The translations under genes and the position numbers were made by a program. A DNA stretch of 64,000 nucleotides from Asterias rubens (Eukaryota; Echinodermata; Asteroidea; Forcipulatida; Asteriidae), in assembly GCF_902459465.1 (NCBI RefSeq), contig NC_047063.1, positions 12,399,343 through 12,463,342 on the forward strand. Reading direction: 5' to 3'. Shown piece by piece: positions 22,101-31,232 of this stretch (positions are counted from its first letter, which is position 1; each line of letters opens with the position of its first letter). The notes below the pieces were generated by a model. The model was not told where the DNA came from, did not search any database, and was given only the letters and a program-made list of their open reading frames with translations.

Positions 22101-24224
22101 TTTGAGCTATTGGAAAAAGTTTTTATTTCATTAACCAACTTCCCCATTTAAAAGTTACTTTTAGATTTTACAGGCTACAACTGATGACTATTACAATCTT
22201 AGACTTAATATCCATTAGATTCAGAAGTTTAACAAGAATTGTTTTAAACTATCTTAATTTTGCATCGGGGATAAAGAATATTAATTATAGTTCTACCCTA
22301 CACCCCTGTACTTTCCCGAGTCCCCGAGCTCTTTGAAAAAAAACTGCCCCTAGCTACCGGGCAATCTCGGTGGTCTAGTTGGTAAGACACTGCTCTAAAA
22401 TTGCAAAGGAAGATGGTTCGAATCCCACCCAAGACCTATGCCTGTGATTTTTTTTCACAGATCTAGGGAAAGTACCGAGTACACATTGCTAACACACATC
22501 GGTGTAGGGGTTAAAACAAATTAAGATTATAAACTACTAAGTAATAAATTGCGAGTAAAACTGACTCGGTGATTGGAAAACATCTTTTGACAAGCAAAGA
22601 AAAATTTAAAGAAGCGTGATTCGAACCAAAGATTTTATACAATCAACATACCGTTGGACTGGTGAAACTGGAAGGTCAAAATCAAACTGTTCACTGTCAA
22701 TCAGGTGCTCATCTACAACAAAAAGAATCAAATTATAGCAATTAGGAATTTGCCATAGTGCAAACAGTGTATAAAAAACAAATCCTGGGTTACATTTTGG
22801 TCAAAGGTAGAATCATCATTTATTTTCTTGTCAACATATTTATCAAGAAATATATAATGCCAGTCACCTGTGTAAACTTAAGTTGAGTAAAGTGTCCACT
22901 TGTTGAGACAACACGGAAAAACTGACATGGTGACAGTGGGTACCAAGCATATCTTTCCAACAAGGAAATTTCCAAAAGTCATCTTCAGGCATACTTTGGA
23001 GATCTTAACTGAGTTGACTTCCTTTTATGAAAATAATTTCACTGGATGTTTACTACTTGTACCATTACCACCTTTATAAGTAGAATTTCCGAAAGTCACT
23101 ATGGTATAAGTCAGGGTTTTTGTATTTTTTCGTACAAAAAACATTTATTGTTTGTGTATGACCCACATTCTTGTTTGCGGATCAGCCCACAACTTGGGCA
23201 TGGGAAGTGATTATTCAAGTTAGCTCTGTCTAAGCTTTTTTCTTTTTTAATAAAAAAATCTATTGTACCTGTAAAATCCGGCCAATTAGGCGATTCAAGA
23301 CTTGCAGACCCCAGACTACTCTTTTCTGTCGAGCTTTTTGAAGATCTCTTCTCGCCAGCGATCATCTCTGCCCTAGGAGGATCTGAACCAGAGACATCAC
23401 AATCCCCTTGTGGCTGGTTGGCTAACTCTTCATTTGGCTTTCCATTGGCTGGTGGTAACGAGGTGTCACTGCTCGGCTTCTGGATGACAGGTGAATCTAG
23501 ATCTAATAACAGGCCAACCTCGGGCTCTGAAAGATTGAAATACATATAGTACAGGCATGATACTATTTGGTTCATGGAAAAAGTCCTGAATATTTTATTG
23601 AGTATTTGGGGCTGACCTACATGTATATTTGATGGCATATCGTGAACAAACAGTCAAGCACACGGCACACAAGCTCTAGTGTCATTGCTAATTGTGTATC
23701 AAAATAAAATTATTGTGATCTCGTGAAGTTTCCTGTTTTTTTTAAGACACTGGACACTATTGGTAATTGTCAAAGGCCAGTCTTCTCACTTGGTGTATCT
23801 CAACATTTGCATAAAATAACAAACCTGTGAAAATTTGAGCTTGATTGGTCGTCGGAGTTGTGAGATAACTATAAAAAAAAAAAAACCGTTGTCACACGAA
23901 GTTGTGTGCTTTCAGATGCTTGATTTCGAGACCTCAAATTCTAAACTTGAGGTTTCGAAATCAGAATCCTGGAACATTACTTCTTCTCAAAAACTACGTC
24001 AATTCAGAGGGAGCCGTTTCTCACAAAGTTTTATACTATCAACCTCTCCCCACTACTCGTTACCAAGTGAGGGTTTATGCTGATAATTATTTTAAGTAAT
24101 TACCAATGACTCCAATGCCTTTAAGAAAAGGGGAAAAACTAAACCTTAATCTTTGATGAGTTATAAATTCAATGAGTCCCGCACCACACTTACCGATATG
24201 TTGACATTTTTCTCTAGATTCCAT
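10038..24224 (-). CDS. GTSE1: GTSE1 homologue (G2 and S phase-expressed protein 1), 12 coding exons
   Basis: Joined minus-strand exons give about 709 residues (human protein about 739). Two N-terminal hallmarks of the family are present: an EQFDFDL block at residues 104-110 and DEDEVFFGPVG at 125-135. The C-terminus ends LLKY, like LLKF in the human protein. Most of the rest is Ser/Pro/Lys-rich and disordered, with proline-directed TP/SP sites. In vertebrates GTSE1 binds microtubules and EB1, clathrin and the kinesin MCAK, and restrains p53. Visible here are a clathrin-box LLDLD at 17-21, an LVDF at 674-677, and two SKLP tetrapeptides (303-306, 314-317) resembling EB1-binding SxIP. All internal junctions keep phase. 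The start at 24224 has an ACCATGG context. The last exon is the least certain. Confidence 0.8.
10919..11263. mobile_element. TIR element (MITE), variant of the GGTAATT-end family
   Basis: Ends TTAAAGGGAAGGTACACGTT and AACGTGTACCTTCCCTTTAA form perfect inverted repeats, continuing into GGTAATT/AATTACC. The interior matches the GGACACT-ended family (CCTCACTTGGTGTATC, AATCGGTCATCGGAGTTGCG, GCTTTCAGA, CACAATGTTTTATACT). It carries a strong internal hairpin AAAAGACTTCTAGCTAGAAGTC-type at 11105-11135. Confidence 0.8.
12481..12627. repeat. Long inverted repeat (hairpin)
   Basis: The inner arms GGTAAAATTTGGACTGTTCC.. (12520-12546) and their exact complement (12560-12586) are 27 bp, around a 13-nt loop. 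Less perfect outer arms extend to GAGTGGCT / AGCCACTC. A second inverted pair (GATCCTTGTCATT / AATGACAAGGATC) lies just outside, at 12658-12735. Confidence 0.8.
13130..13480 (-). mobile_element. SINE family S2, minus strand, plus partial neighbour copy
   Basis: On the minus strand there is a tRNA-like head: CGGGCAATCTCGGTGGTCTA, then GTGGTAGAAC, then GGTTCGAATCCC (B box). It is followed by a body (TGCCTGTGGATTTTTTCACAG, then ..AAGGGTTAAACC). The stretch from about 13378 to 13480 repeats the body in a diverged form. The same family occurs at 22262-22520 and 30535-30800. Confidence 0.65.
15173..15208 (-). CDS. GTSE1: GTSE1 homologue, exon 12 (LVDF motif)
   Basis: Acceptor ctgtttccag, donor GAAAAG|gtgagta, 36 nt, phase 0 to 0. 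It encodes LVDFSHESPAEK. LVDF resembles the LIDL-type clathrin-binding repeats near the human GTSE1 C-terminus. Confidence 0.6.
15549..15680. mobile_element. Foldback MITE with GCCGATTTCACAAAACT ends
   Basis: It is almost entirely palindromic: CCGATTTCACAAAACTTTACGC at the left and its near-complement GCGTTAAGTTTTGTAAAATCGG at the right. CACTTGCGCAAC / GTTGCGCAAGTG and GGCGCAAGTTGTGCC lie inside. It sits in a GTSE1 intron. Confidence 0.75.
16521..16655. mobile_element. Small TIR element with AAGCCGGTTCATACTTC ends
   Basis: Left AAGCCGGTTCATACTTCCTGC, right CAGAATGTATGAACTAGGCTT are imperfect inverted repeats. A related, longer and more decayed copy is at about 13482-13635 (TCTGGTTCATACTTCCTGTG). 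No coding capacity. Confidence 0.55.
16738..16963 (-). CDS. GTSE1: GTSE1 homologue, exon 11
   Basis: Acceptor aactcctcag, donor GGCTTG|gtaagtt, phase 2 to 0, residues 598-673 in the correct frame. The minus-strand ORF at 16790-16987 that begins inside the intron is in another frame and is a shadow. Confidence 0.65.
17276..17470 (-). CDS. GTSE1: GTSE1 homologue, exon 10
   Basis: Acceptor tgctcatag, donor TCCAAG|gtaggca, phase 2 to 2, residues 533-597. Ser/Pro/Arg-rich (STPSRSDSKAIP, SRLRTFASTSRSSTSS), typical of GTSE1's disordered C-terminal half. Confidence 0.7.
17545..17900 (-). mobile_element. SINE-related body fragment in a GTSE1 intron
   Basis: Words such as TACTCAAGGC, TTACATGC..TTAC and CAGGGCCTACAGC match the minus-strand SINE at 31225-31547. 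The tRNA-like head is missing or too decayed to see. Confidence 0.4.
18003..18129 (-). CDS. GTSE1: GTSE1 homologue, exon 9
   Basis: Acceptor gattaacag, donor CACCTAG|gtgagg, phase 1 to 2. It encodes a Thr/Pro/Lys-rich segment (PQTPSTPIHQAKKSLPKR). The upstream gtgaga and gcaaac sites inside the exon were rejected because they break the frame into exon 10. Confidence 0.7.
18209..18598. repeat. Tandem repeat, 130-bp unit, three copies
   Basis: AAAATTACCCAATGTGTCAA begins units at 18211, 18341 and 18471, an exact 130-bp period. The copies are nearly identical (one C/T difference seen near 18528), so the array is young. Each unit ends CGCTCGCCATTTTGGTAGGC. It lies in the GTSE1 intron between exons 8 and 9. 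Opposite-strand ORFs over it are repeat artefacts. Confidence 0.9.
18563..18668. repeat. 58-bp perfect palindrome plus a half-copy
   Basis: TCGCCATTTTGGTAGGCAAT at 18563 pairs with its exact complement ending at 18620, centred on TTTACATGTAAA. The unit CGCCATTTT..TTTACATGTAAAC is repeated again at 18635-18668. It joins directly onto the third 130-bp tandem unit. Confidence 0.85.
19055..19273 (-). CDS. GTSE1: GTSE1 homologue, exon 8
   Basis: Acceptor atttttccag, donor ACTGCAG|gtaaggt, phase 1 to 1, residues 418-490. Lys/Ala/Pro-rich and basic, consistent with microtubule binding. Confidence 0.7.
19369..19740. mobile_element. MITE of the GGTAATT-end family, degenerate
   Basis: It starts TTACTGGACACATTTGGTAATT and ends near GTAATTACCAAACATGTTT. 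Internal words CTCACTGGGCGTATC, TCAATTGGTCATC, GAAAAAACACCCTTG and TGTGCTTTCAGAT match the family. Confidence 0.65.
19839..19902 (-). CDS. GTSE1: GTSE1 homologue, exon 7
   Basis: Acceptor gtttacag, donor CAACAG|gtatgtc, phase 0 to 1. Short, Gly/Ser-rich (DKSGVGSSGQPVSGS). Confidence 0.65.
19965..20195. mobile_element. Two SINE S3 copies in head-to-head orientation
   Basis: Minus-strand copy (19965-20090): tRNA-like GTCGGTAGAGCGCCAGTAC with B box GGTTCAAATCCCGCTC, then a tail with GTTAAACCCCAAATC. Plus-strand copy (20091-20195): AGATAGCTCAGTTGGTATAG, B box GGTTCAAATCCAGCGG, then TTTGTCTTTGTTCAACCCCAAATCAT. The tRNA-like starts abut. They are not functional tRNA genes: the arms do not pair properly and the same tail follows both. 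Confidence 0.65.
20408..20608 (-). CDS. GTSE1: GTSE1 homologue, exon 6
   Basis: Acceptor aaaatacag, donor CTTAAG|gttagat, phase 0 to 0, residues 330-396. A basic stretch (LLRKKIYSPPKRKRL) looks like a nuclear-localisation or microtubule-binding patch. Confidence 0.75.
20969..21313 (-). mobile_element. tRNA-headed SINE (family S1), fullest copy
   Basis: Minus strand: GTGTCGTGGCCGAGCGGATA (A box), a class-II-like variable arm, GGGTTCGAATCCCGGTCGTG (B box), then CCCTGAGCAAGACACTTC, GTAAATGGGTACCTGTGAGG and a body ending in TATAAGAAGCCACTATTATT. The head is serine/leucine-tRNA-like. It lies in the GTSE1 intron between exons 5 and 6. Confidence 0.75.
21470..22106 (-). CDS. GTSE1: GTSE1 homologue, exon 5 (VFFGPVG block, largest exon)
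   Basis: Acceptor tttccaatag, donor CCACAG|gtaggcc, phase 2 to 0. It encodes residues 117-329. DEDEVFFGPVGF comes first, then a predicted helical segment (NVEQYLELFLEANKVAMEL), an acidic/Ser region, and a basic tail with two SKLP motifs. Confidence 0.85.
22262..22520. mobile_element. SINE S2: minus-strand body joined to a plus-strand copy
   Basis: 22262-22345 carries the S2 body in minus orientation (GCATCGGGGATAAAGAATAT, CTTTCCCGAGTCC). From 22357 a plus-strand copy starts CGGGCAATCTCGGTGGTCTA, with B box GGTTCGAATCCC and CCTGTGATTTTTTTTCACAG. The arrangement is an inverted pair, like the S3 pair at 20 kb. Confidence 0.6.
22652..22712 (-). CDS. GTSE1: GTSE1 homologue, exon 4 (FDFDL block)
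   Basis: Acceptor ttgttgtag, donor CAACG|gtatgttg, phase 1 to 2. It encodes DEHLIDSEQFDFDLPVSPVQ, the most N-terminal conserved block of the family. Confidence 0.8.
23269..23526 (-). CDS. GTSE1: GTSE1 homologue, exon 3 (clathrin-box exon)
   Basis: Acceptor atctttcag, donor TTTACAG|gtacaat, phase 1 to 1. It encodes residues 11-96, beginning EPEVGLLLDLDSPVIQKP. The remainder is Ser-rich and ends LESPNWPDFT. LLDLD matches the canonical clathrin-box pattern exactly. Confidence 0.7.
23741..24123. mobile_element. MITE of the GGACACTATTGGTAATT family
   Basis: Left end TTTAAGACACTGGACACTAT, right end TTACCAATGACTCCAATGCC..TTTAA. The full internal set of family words is present, including a self-complementary centre (GAGACCTCAAATTCTA / TTGAGGTTTCGAAATC). 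It separates the ATG exon of GTSE1 from exon 3. Confidence 0.8.
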
Positions 24225-24255
24225 GGTTGTATTCTGATGTATAAAGTCAACTGAG
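24194..24255 (-). CDS. GTSE1: GTSE1 homologue, exon with start codon
   Basis: Acceptor cacatttcag, then 31 nt of 5' UTR, ATG at 24224 in ACCATGG, encoding MESREKCQHI, and donor ATCG|gtaagtg (phase 1). Confidence 0.65.
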
Positions 24256-25438
24256 CTGAAATGTGTGTACATAGAAAACAAAATCTAGTAAGTTGGGTTG
24301 GTAAACAGGTTGGTTCTCTGGTTGATAAAGCAGAATCCCAGACACCAGAAAGCGATTCCCTTGCGGTCCATATTTCAATGCATTGCTGTGTCATTGTCAG
24401 TTGTCACTTGTCAGCTCCACTCAAATGACAATAAGAAATGGTAAACAACTAAATAATACTAAGGGAATATTACAAGAGTCCATTGAGTTCTTCGGCTGTT
24501 TGAAACCGGCAGGATCTTGGCCGTGCGAGGCGAGAGCCTTTATCGCCTGGCCACGACCCTGCAATTTTTTTTGCAAGGTTTTAATCAACTGTTTAAGAAC
24601 CAGTCACTAACCTTTTATTCCAATTCACAAAATGCCCTTTTGTTAAAAGGTGAAACAGTTTCACAGTTCAAATCTTTTGTGACAATGTTTTAAGTGCGTT
24701 GGATGGTGTGTATATATATACGCACGTATACACACATTACAGGATGTTACTAATACTACAGCTATGAATTATGTTCCGCGTAATAAAATTGGCGTACATG
24801 AGCTTGCGCGCCAGCTAGTCTTTATCAATCGTTTAAGCATGACTGATAATGACAAAATTTTGAGAAAAAGGAAAAGGAATACGCTGTATACAGCCAGCAC
24901 CCCAGTTACTGGGTCTACCCTTGCCTTTGGCTTGGGCCTTTATCGCACGGCCACGACCCTGCCAATTTTGAGCAGCAGTTTAAAAACTTGTCGCTACCCT
25001 TTAAAAGTTTTATTCCATTTCCAGTATTATATTAAAATTAAATAAATAAACATGATAAGATAAGGACAGATAAATGCTTTTTTGTAAATAACACTTAAAC
25101 AATATTGTTCTATAATAGTATATTAAATATAGACAATGAGATTCGTTCCACTATCGTCTCCCATTAGCATTTAGTTTGTTTGGAAAAACAAAAACAAAAA
25201 TAAAACAAAACAGGACTGCCCAAATAAATTAAATACGTCATTAATGCAAACAAAATAATTTTGCAATGAACAAGAGTGACACTGAAGAATTTGACAACCA
25301 CCGATGGTTATCCCTTCCCATCATTAAATATTCAAAACATTAAACGTTACTTATCAAGTTGACAAGAAGGTAAATGTTTAAACTGATATAAAATATAGCC
25401 ATTTTTATACATGAAATAGGACACAATCATTTATTTAC
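24256..25438 (-). other. First intron of the GTSE1 homologue
   Basis: AT-rich. It holds two direct copies of a roughly 97-bp sequence (24526-24622 and 24931-25026) sharing CCTTTATCGC, GGCCACGACCCTGC and TTTTATTCCA. Otherwise nothing was recognised; ORFs at 24383-24610 and 24764-25045 overlap these repeats. Confidence 0.35.
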
Positions 25439-25490
25439 CTTCGTCTTGCTTTGGTTTTTGGTTGACCAGTTTACTGTGTTTCAAAATTGG
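25439..25490 (-). other. GTSE1: Probable non-coding first exon of the GTSE1 homologue
   Basis: On the minus strand GACGAAG|gtaaataaa is a plausible donor upstream of the exon carrying the ATG, which itself begins after an acceptor. The right-hand limit, the transcription start, is a guess. Confidence 0.3.
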
Positions 25491-27762
25491 TACAAGGATT
25501 TTAACTTATCACGTGATTGCATACTCCATTTGTATTTATGGGTAAAGCGTACATATTTTTGTATCCATTTTTATTTTTTTTAAACGGTAATTTTGAAACA
25601 ATTTTTATTAAATTGAATTCCAATATGTGTTTTTTATAATAATATAAAAGTTTTCTTCTAAAATAATGAAATATCAGGTCATTTTAAGTTTGAACATCCA
25701 ATTGTTACCCCTATCAGATAATGGTTTATTCTGGTCCTTTCTCAATTAGCAGAGCGCCACCATTTGGTGAGATTGAAACAGTTGCTGTCTTTGTTTTTTA
25801 GTATTCAAACAAGAAGTGTAGGCTAGAACAAAATTATCAATTGTCAACAATCTTTTATTTGGCGAGAAGTTTGATGTTGATATTATTGACGTCTATTTAA
25901 GGTAATCTCTTTTCCGAATTTATGACCGTTTATTTAATCAATTGACTCCGGGTTGTAAGACTAAGAGTAATTCAATTACGGTGATCAGCGAGCCACACCC
26001 AGCATTTTTCTGCACTGGCAATGGCATGGCACAGACACAGCACAATACACTGACACTAGTGACAGACAGCATGGACAGGAGCCCAATTTCGAGCAGAAAA
26101 TACTGCTCGTCAAATTACTTTGCTGAACAAAAATTTAGTTATTTAAATATAAGGATAACTTTCTGTATGGCGCCACCACTTTTTCACTCATTTTTTTTAC
26201 AAAAAGGGATATATCAATCAGGTAAATTAGATACTGTAGCGTCATACATTATCGACCCTCATATGTTTTCGGTCCCAAACTTTGAATCCCGTTTACCGCG
26301 AAATTGTACAAGCTGCACCGGTGACAGAAGCTATGCAGTTTACTCACGGTCTGTATTTTAATCATGCTGAGAATAAAGTTTCCTGTCGTTGGTTATGCTC
26401 AAACATTTATAAAATGATTGATTTCAAACATTTATAAAATGATTGATTTTTGGTACTAATCACTAGTGCATTATTATGCCAACATTCAAATGAGTCAAAG
26501 AAACATCATCCAACCTCGAAAGTTCAAAACAAAATTACTATCTGCTAGATTGAGTTTCATTCTACTTTAGTCACTAGATGGATCACGTGAGGTGGTTACT
26601 ATTTGGGATTCTATGGTGTGCAAATGTGGGGAAAATATTAAAATATTTTAAGTGAAAAAGACAACAATTTTGTTGTTGATTTACTGCATACTGTAATAAA
26701 TTCCGATGAGCGTAATAAATATTAAGTCTACATTAAAGAGAAAATATCATAGATTGGTTTCTTATCTCCTGAAACCAAACATTACTGGTCTGAAATGGGG
26801 GAAAAAGGATTTGTTATGAAGTGTGAGTGCATCAAGGAGGGGTGGGGTGTTTTACTTTCATGCCTTATGATATCTCTGGATTTTAATATAGTAGTAGCCA
26901 TAATTCCTTAGGACAAAAATGTAATTAATTTTGTTAAGTAGTAATTGAATAATATTTTTGATTTATTTTGCAAACATACTAGCTTCTGAATATTCATTAA
27001 AATACCAACCAATGAAAGATGTGAAAACATATGACGTTGCTCCAATGTCGTGCATGCATAAGCACTGTTAATGGCGGACTGTCTCTCGCAACGTAAAACC
27101 AAAACTTTAAAAATTTCAACACACCATGAAGTGAAATGGTTATTGTTAAAAAATTGGATAGATGATTTGAAAAAAATATATTTAGTTTTTGATTGTGAAC
27201 AATTTTCCTGTTATCCTACTGAAAACACATGACACCAGGATATATATTATTTTATTTCGAATAAAAAAGTGGTGGCGCCATACGGAAACTTTTCCAAATA
27301 TAATTTTGGCTGGTAACCTGTTTCTGGTAAATAATTATATTCTGTGTCTACTAATTTTACTTAGAAAGTGTTTGTGCTTACACTACAGGCTTTTTTAATG
27401 AAAGATGATTTGAAGTCTGTCAAAGGGTCAACTGTTTTGCCTGTGTGGTAAGCACAAATTCCTTAGCTAAGCTAGAAAATGGGTATACGGGCATTCAAGC
27501 AATGTAACTTCTGAACCATTGATTGTGGGCACAGAGTAGGAGTACCGGTACCTTCCAGCCAGCTAGTTTGAGAAGTCCCTTATGAATTACGACCTTGCTT
27601 GTTGATGATGTCACTCAACAATACTTTGTAATAACTGTCAAATGGATACAAGAGTTGATTGTAGTGTTGCCTTTGATTTTGAAACAAATTTCAAACTTAT
27701 TTTTGTAAAAGTGGTACTGGTTAACTGGATAATCATTTTATTCCTTTTCTTTTTTATTTCAG
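25491..27762. other. Spacer between the GTSE1 and TMEM121-family genes, probably with unseen 5' exon(s)
   Basis: The two genes are divergent. The ORF at 25942-26361 (139 codons) has no recognisable domain and AT-rich composition, and I do not call it. A 25-bp direct duplication (CAAACATTTATAAAATGATT) occurs at 26400-26450. The exon starting at 27763 shows that at least one 5' UTR exon of the TMEM121-family gene lies upstream, but I could not place it. Confidence 0.3.
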
Positions 27763-28811
27763 GTGAGGCACTTGGATGCCGGGCAAGAAAAGTTTGTAAA
27801 AAACTGAAGACAACAAGTTTACTTTTAAACAAGTTTGATTGATCAGCTGAAACCATGGGTTGCCGATACACATTCACAGGCTGTATGTCTGTGTTGGCCA
27901 AGGTGCTCTGCATTGCTGTACTCGTTCTACAGTCTGCTCTCTTAGACTACATCATCATCAAACTGGATACCAAGGCCTCTACCGCTGGACGATATGTCTG
28001 GATTGCTCTAGATTCGATCGTTGTTATCTTCTGGATCATCGCCATGGTGTTTTCTTACAGATTTTTTAATAAACCCCGCCCAAAGAAAGTACCAGAAGAA
28101 GGATTCAGTGGCAAAGACATCATCAAGACGGCTCTCCTCAAGGAACTACCCTTTTCTTACGTCTCGTGGCTTCTGTATTCCATCGTCCTCGTGGTGAAAA
28201 TCAACCGAATGTTCTTTTCTTTTGCGGAGAAGCTAACATCCCAGGATGAGACTCTACTATCCAACACCTCTCTGAAGATAATTCTATCTCTAGCCGGAGT
28301 CATCTTTGCTTTGCTTGCGTACGCTCATCACGATGAAGCGCACAACACAAAATATAAGCTGTTGATCGAGAAACTTGGAACTGCCGTTAGTATAGACCTT
28401 CTGGACTGCATTATGTTACTGGACATTCTATTTGTGGTTGACAACGGCATCCAGTTAACATTCAGGTTTGATCATGTCGTACGAGCATTTTCCTCAATCT
28501 GTATCCTATTGCCGGTCTTCCCTCTTCTTGCTCTGCGGGTTATGTCGGCGACTGCGACGGCCAAGAACGACAAGATCTTTTCTCTTGTGATGGTGTTGAA
28601 CAACATCCTTTACATAGTCTTGGTTAACATCCCACTACTTGGCATCAGGTTGTTTCTATGGTTCCACCACGATGTGGACGTCACAACTTTCCTGACTAAG
28701 AACGTGATGGCAATCTTCAAGGGGCTTCTAGACATCTACAAGGAGTTAATAGAATGGAGGCGGAGCACTTCTCCACAAGAGATCGTTCAGATGGAGCCTG
28801 TTGGAGTTTAA
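27763..28811 (+). CDS. TMEM121/CECR6-family multi-pass membrane protein (CDS 27855-28811)
   Basis: The single uninterrupted CDS gives 318 residues; human TMEM121 has a very similar length and, like its paralogue CECR6/TMEM121B, a one-exon coding region. The protein opens MGCRYTFTGCMSVLAKVLCI and has six or seven hydrophobic segments. The most family-like part is in the middle: SLKIILSLAGVIFALLAYAHHD followed by a helix with DLLDCIMLLDILF, then LLPVFPLLALRV and LVNIPLLGIRLFLW. The exon begins after a strong acceptor (tttttatttcag) at 27763. The ATG at 27855 sits in ACCATGG. The family's molecular role is poorly known. Assignment rests on remembered family motifs; a generic membrane protein is the alternative. 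Confidence 0.7.
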
Positions 28812-29485
28812 GTGAAAAGGATCTGTAAGGAGCAAAATGCTAGTAAAACAAATATTTTTTTATCAAATTGCATGACTTGTAAATAGTTTGATATTAATTG
28901 CTTTCAATAATTGCGAAAATTAGTATAGGCCCTAATTCAATATCTTCATTCTTTTACCTAACAGCAATACCGGGTATGATGCACAAAGTTTTAAAGGTTC
29001 AAGAAAACAATCATTTTTCCTTTGAAATAATTTTTAAACATTTTTTCATTTAAAATTACTATTGTGCTACTAAAGTGGTCTTAAGTTATATCATGTATTG
29101 CAGTTATTTGCCTCCAAGTTGCATGTAAAAGTTGGTGTATGGGTAAAAACCCAAATTAATATTCTTTATCCCCGATGCAAATTTAACATCTATTATATGT
29201 AAAAGTTGCCTGGTGTGACACGGCACTCAGAGTTAACTATATTTTTGACGTAGATAATTGTGTAATATATTTTTGTTGCTGAAATTATATTTCAGGTACA
29301 TTTCTTATTTTTATAACCTTGTAAATTTGGTTACAAGTCATTTTTATTTTGATGAGATGACTACAATTGTGTCTTGAATTTGTTTGAGCGCAATTTAACA
29401 ACTTTGCACAGTTTCACATCACGGTTTCTAACTTAAAAAAATTATTATTATAAAAAAGTACATTATTTGAAACCATTGCTGGATA

Positions 29486-29842
29486 GGTACATTACAGAAT
29501 TGGTTTTTGCTAACACAACAGTTTTTGGCACGTACATGTAAGCACTTTATGTAATCCACCAGATACAATAAACTGACACACCTGTCACGAGAGAATAGTG
29601 AAATACCGATTACAAATTTTGCATTGCTTGATGCCAAAACAAAAATGAATAAAATGCTCACTGCGCGATAAACTCCAAACGCGAAATTAGACTTTTTGCT
29701 TCTCATCAAATATGACATTTCAGACAGAAATATTTCAAGGGATTATTTCTACTATCATCATCATTAGACCGTGTAAGTTTTATGTAAATCTGTGATCTTC
29801 ACGATTTTTATTTCTGACCAATTCTGTAACAGTCCTTTAAAT
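29486..29842. mobile_element. Second copy of the ATTACAGAATTGG-ended MITE
   Basis: Left ACATTACAGAATTGGTTTTTG, right CCAATTCTGTAACAGTCCTTT. The interior is collinear with the 7632-8006 copy, with many substitutions. Confidence 0.7.
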
Positions 29843-30534
29843 ACATGTAATATTTATAGAGTTCTTTGGAGAAAAAAAAGTCAATGAAGAAATTTCAGTT
29901 TTGTATAGAAGTTGGATGAAACCCTTGCAGGGAAAACCCACAGCCACATTCATGGCTCCGGTCATTTAATCGAACCCGGTGTGGCAGTTTCAACTTTCCG
30001 CTGTGTTTGGTTTTCCGCTGACCAAATACGGTAACATTACGTCATGCGACGCCTGCGTACAGCAAGCGAAAGTAGTCAACTTTTAGCGCCGTACTATGTC
30101 CCGGAAAACTGAAAACGGCGGAAGACTGAAACCGCCACATCTGGCGGGTCCACAGAGGTGAAAGGCATGGAAAGAAAACAACCAAGTCAACTTGAATACA
30201 CTAATGATAGGGCCTATAACAACTTAATTAATTAGGCCTAATCATTAATATTTAAGGTTTTTTTATTTAAATGTAAAAAAGTGTAAATATGTAACTTAAC
30301 TTAGTGTGCTGTATGATGCTGTGCTTTTACACCTATGTACTTGAAAGTGCGTTAGATTGTCTGCATACCACTCTGTAATAAAATATACATGATAACCTTT
30401 AGCTTACATCGGATTCACAGAGGGGGTTAAACCCTTTAGTCCCAAACAACATGTCAATTGGATTTAAGTAATAAGGGTCACAGCTCTACGGGGCTTGATT
30501 TCACAAAGAGTTTAGATTTAAGAGATGTTAAATT

Positions 30535-30800
30535 TGCTTTGGGGATAAAGAATATTAATTTTTTTTTTTTTAACCCATACACCGATGTGTGCTAGCACTG
30601 TATACTCAGTACTTTCCCGAGTCCTGTGAACAAATATCACAGGCATATTACTCGGGTGGGATTCGAACCCACAACCCTTGCAAATCTAGAGCAGCGTCAT
30701 ACCAACTAGACCACCGAGATTGCCCGCTAGCTAGAGGCAGTTCGGATCCTATGTTTTGGCAGCGGGTACCGCACTGATATAATAGATGCTAAATTTGCAT
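30535..30800 (-). mobile_element. SINE family S2, minus strand
   Basis: B box complement GGGATTCGAACCCACAACC at 30659, head complement GACCACCGAGATTGCCCG at 30707-30725, and body TTTCCCGAGTCCTGTGAA. The flanks carry GCTTTGGGGATAAAGAATAT and GCATCGGGGGTAAAGAATAC, near-copies of one another on either side. Confidence 0.65.
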
Positions 30801-31194
30801 CGGGGGTAAAGAATACTAATTTTTCAATTTAATTTTTTATTTTAGATTGATCTTTATTGCGAAGCAATCTTATCAGAATGTGATGTCACAGTTCCAAATA
30901 CATGTAATGTATGTGGTTTTTGGCTTTTGAACTTTCAAAGAATCTTGCATAATTTTCGTGTGCTTAGCTGCTTGTTATGCTTAAAGCAGCTCTATGAACT
31001 TGGGCCCAGGACTTTGTCTTCTCAAATTCACAGACTTGTACCTCATAGAAATATCAGGGATCATTTACAGCATCCAAGGTCTTTGGAACTATGTGTACTT
31101 GCTTCAGCTGTGGTTAAATCCCATCTTTTCAATCTTTGGTCTGCTGTTAAAAAGTAGTGTACTTTTGGTGTGGTTTCTAATACTGATTAGGATT

Positions 31195-31197
<3 letters not shown>

Positions 31198-31232
<35 letters not shown>

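Noticed and set aside
25942-26361. 139-codon plus-strand ORF.
   Set aside because: No domain, no splice context, and AT-rich composition like the surrounding spacer.
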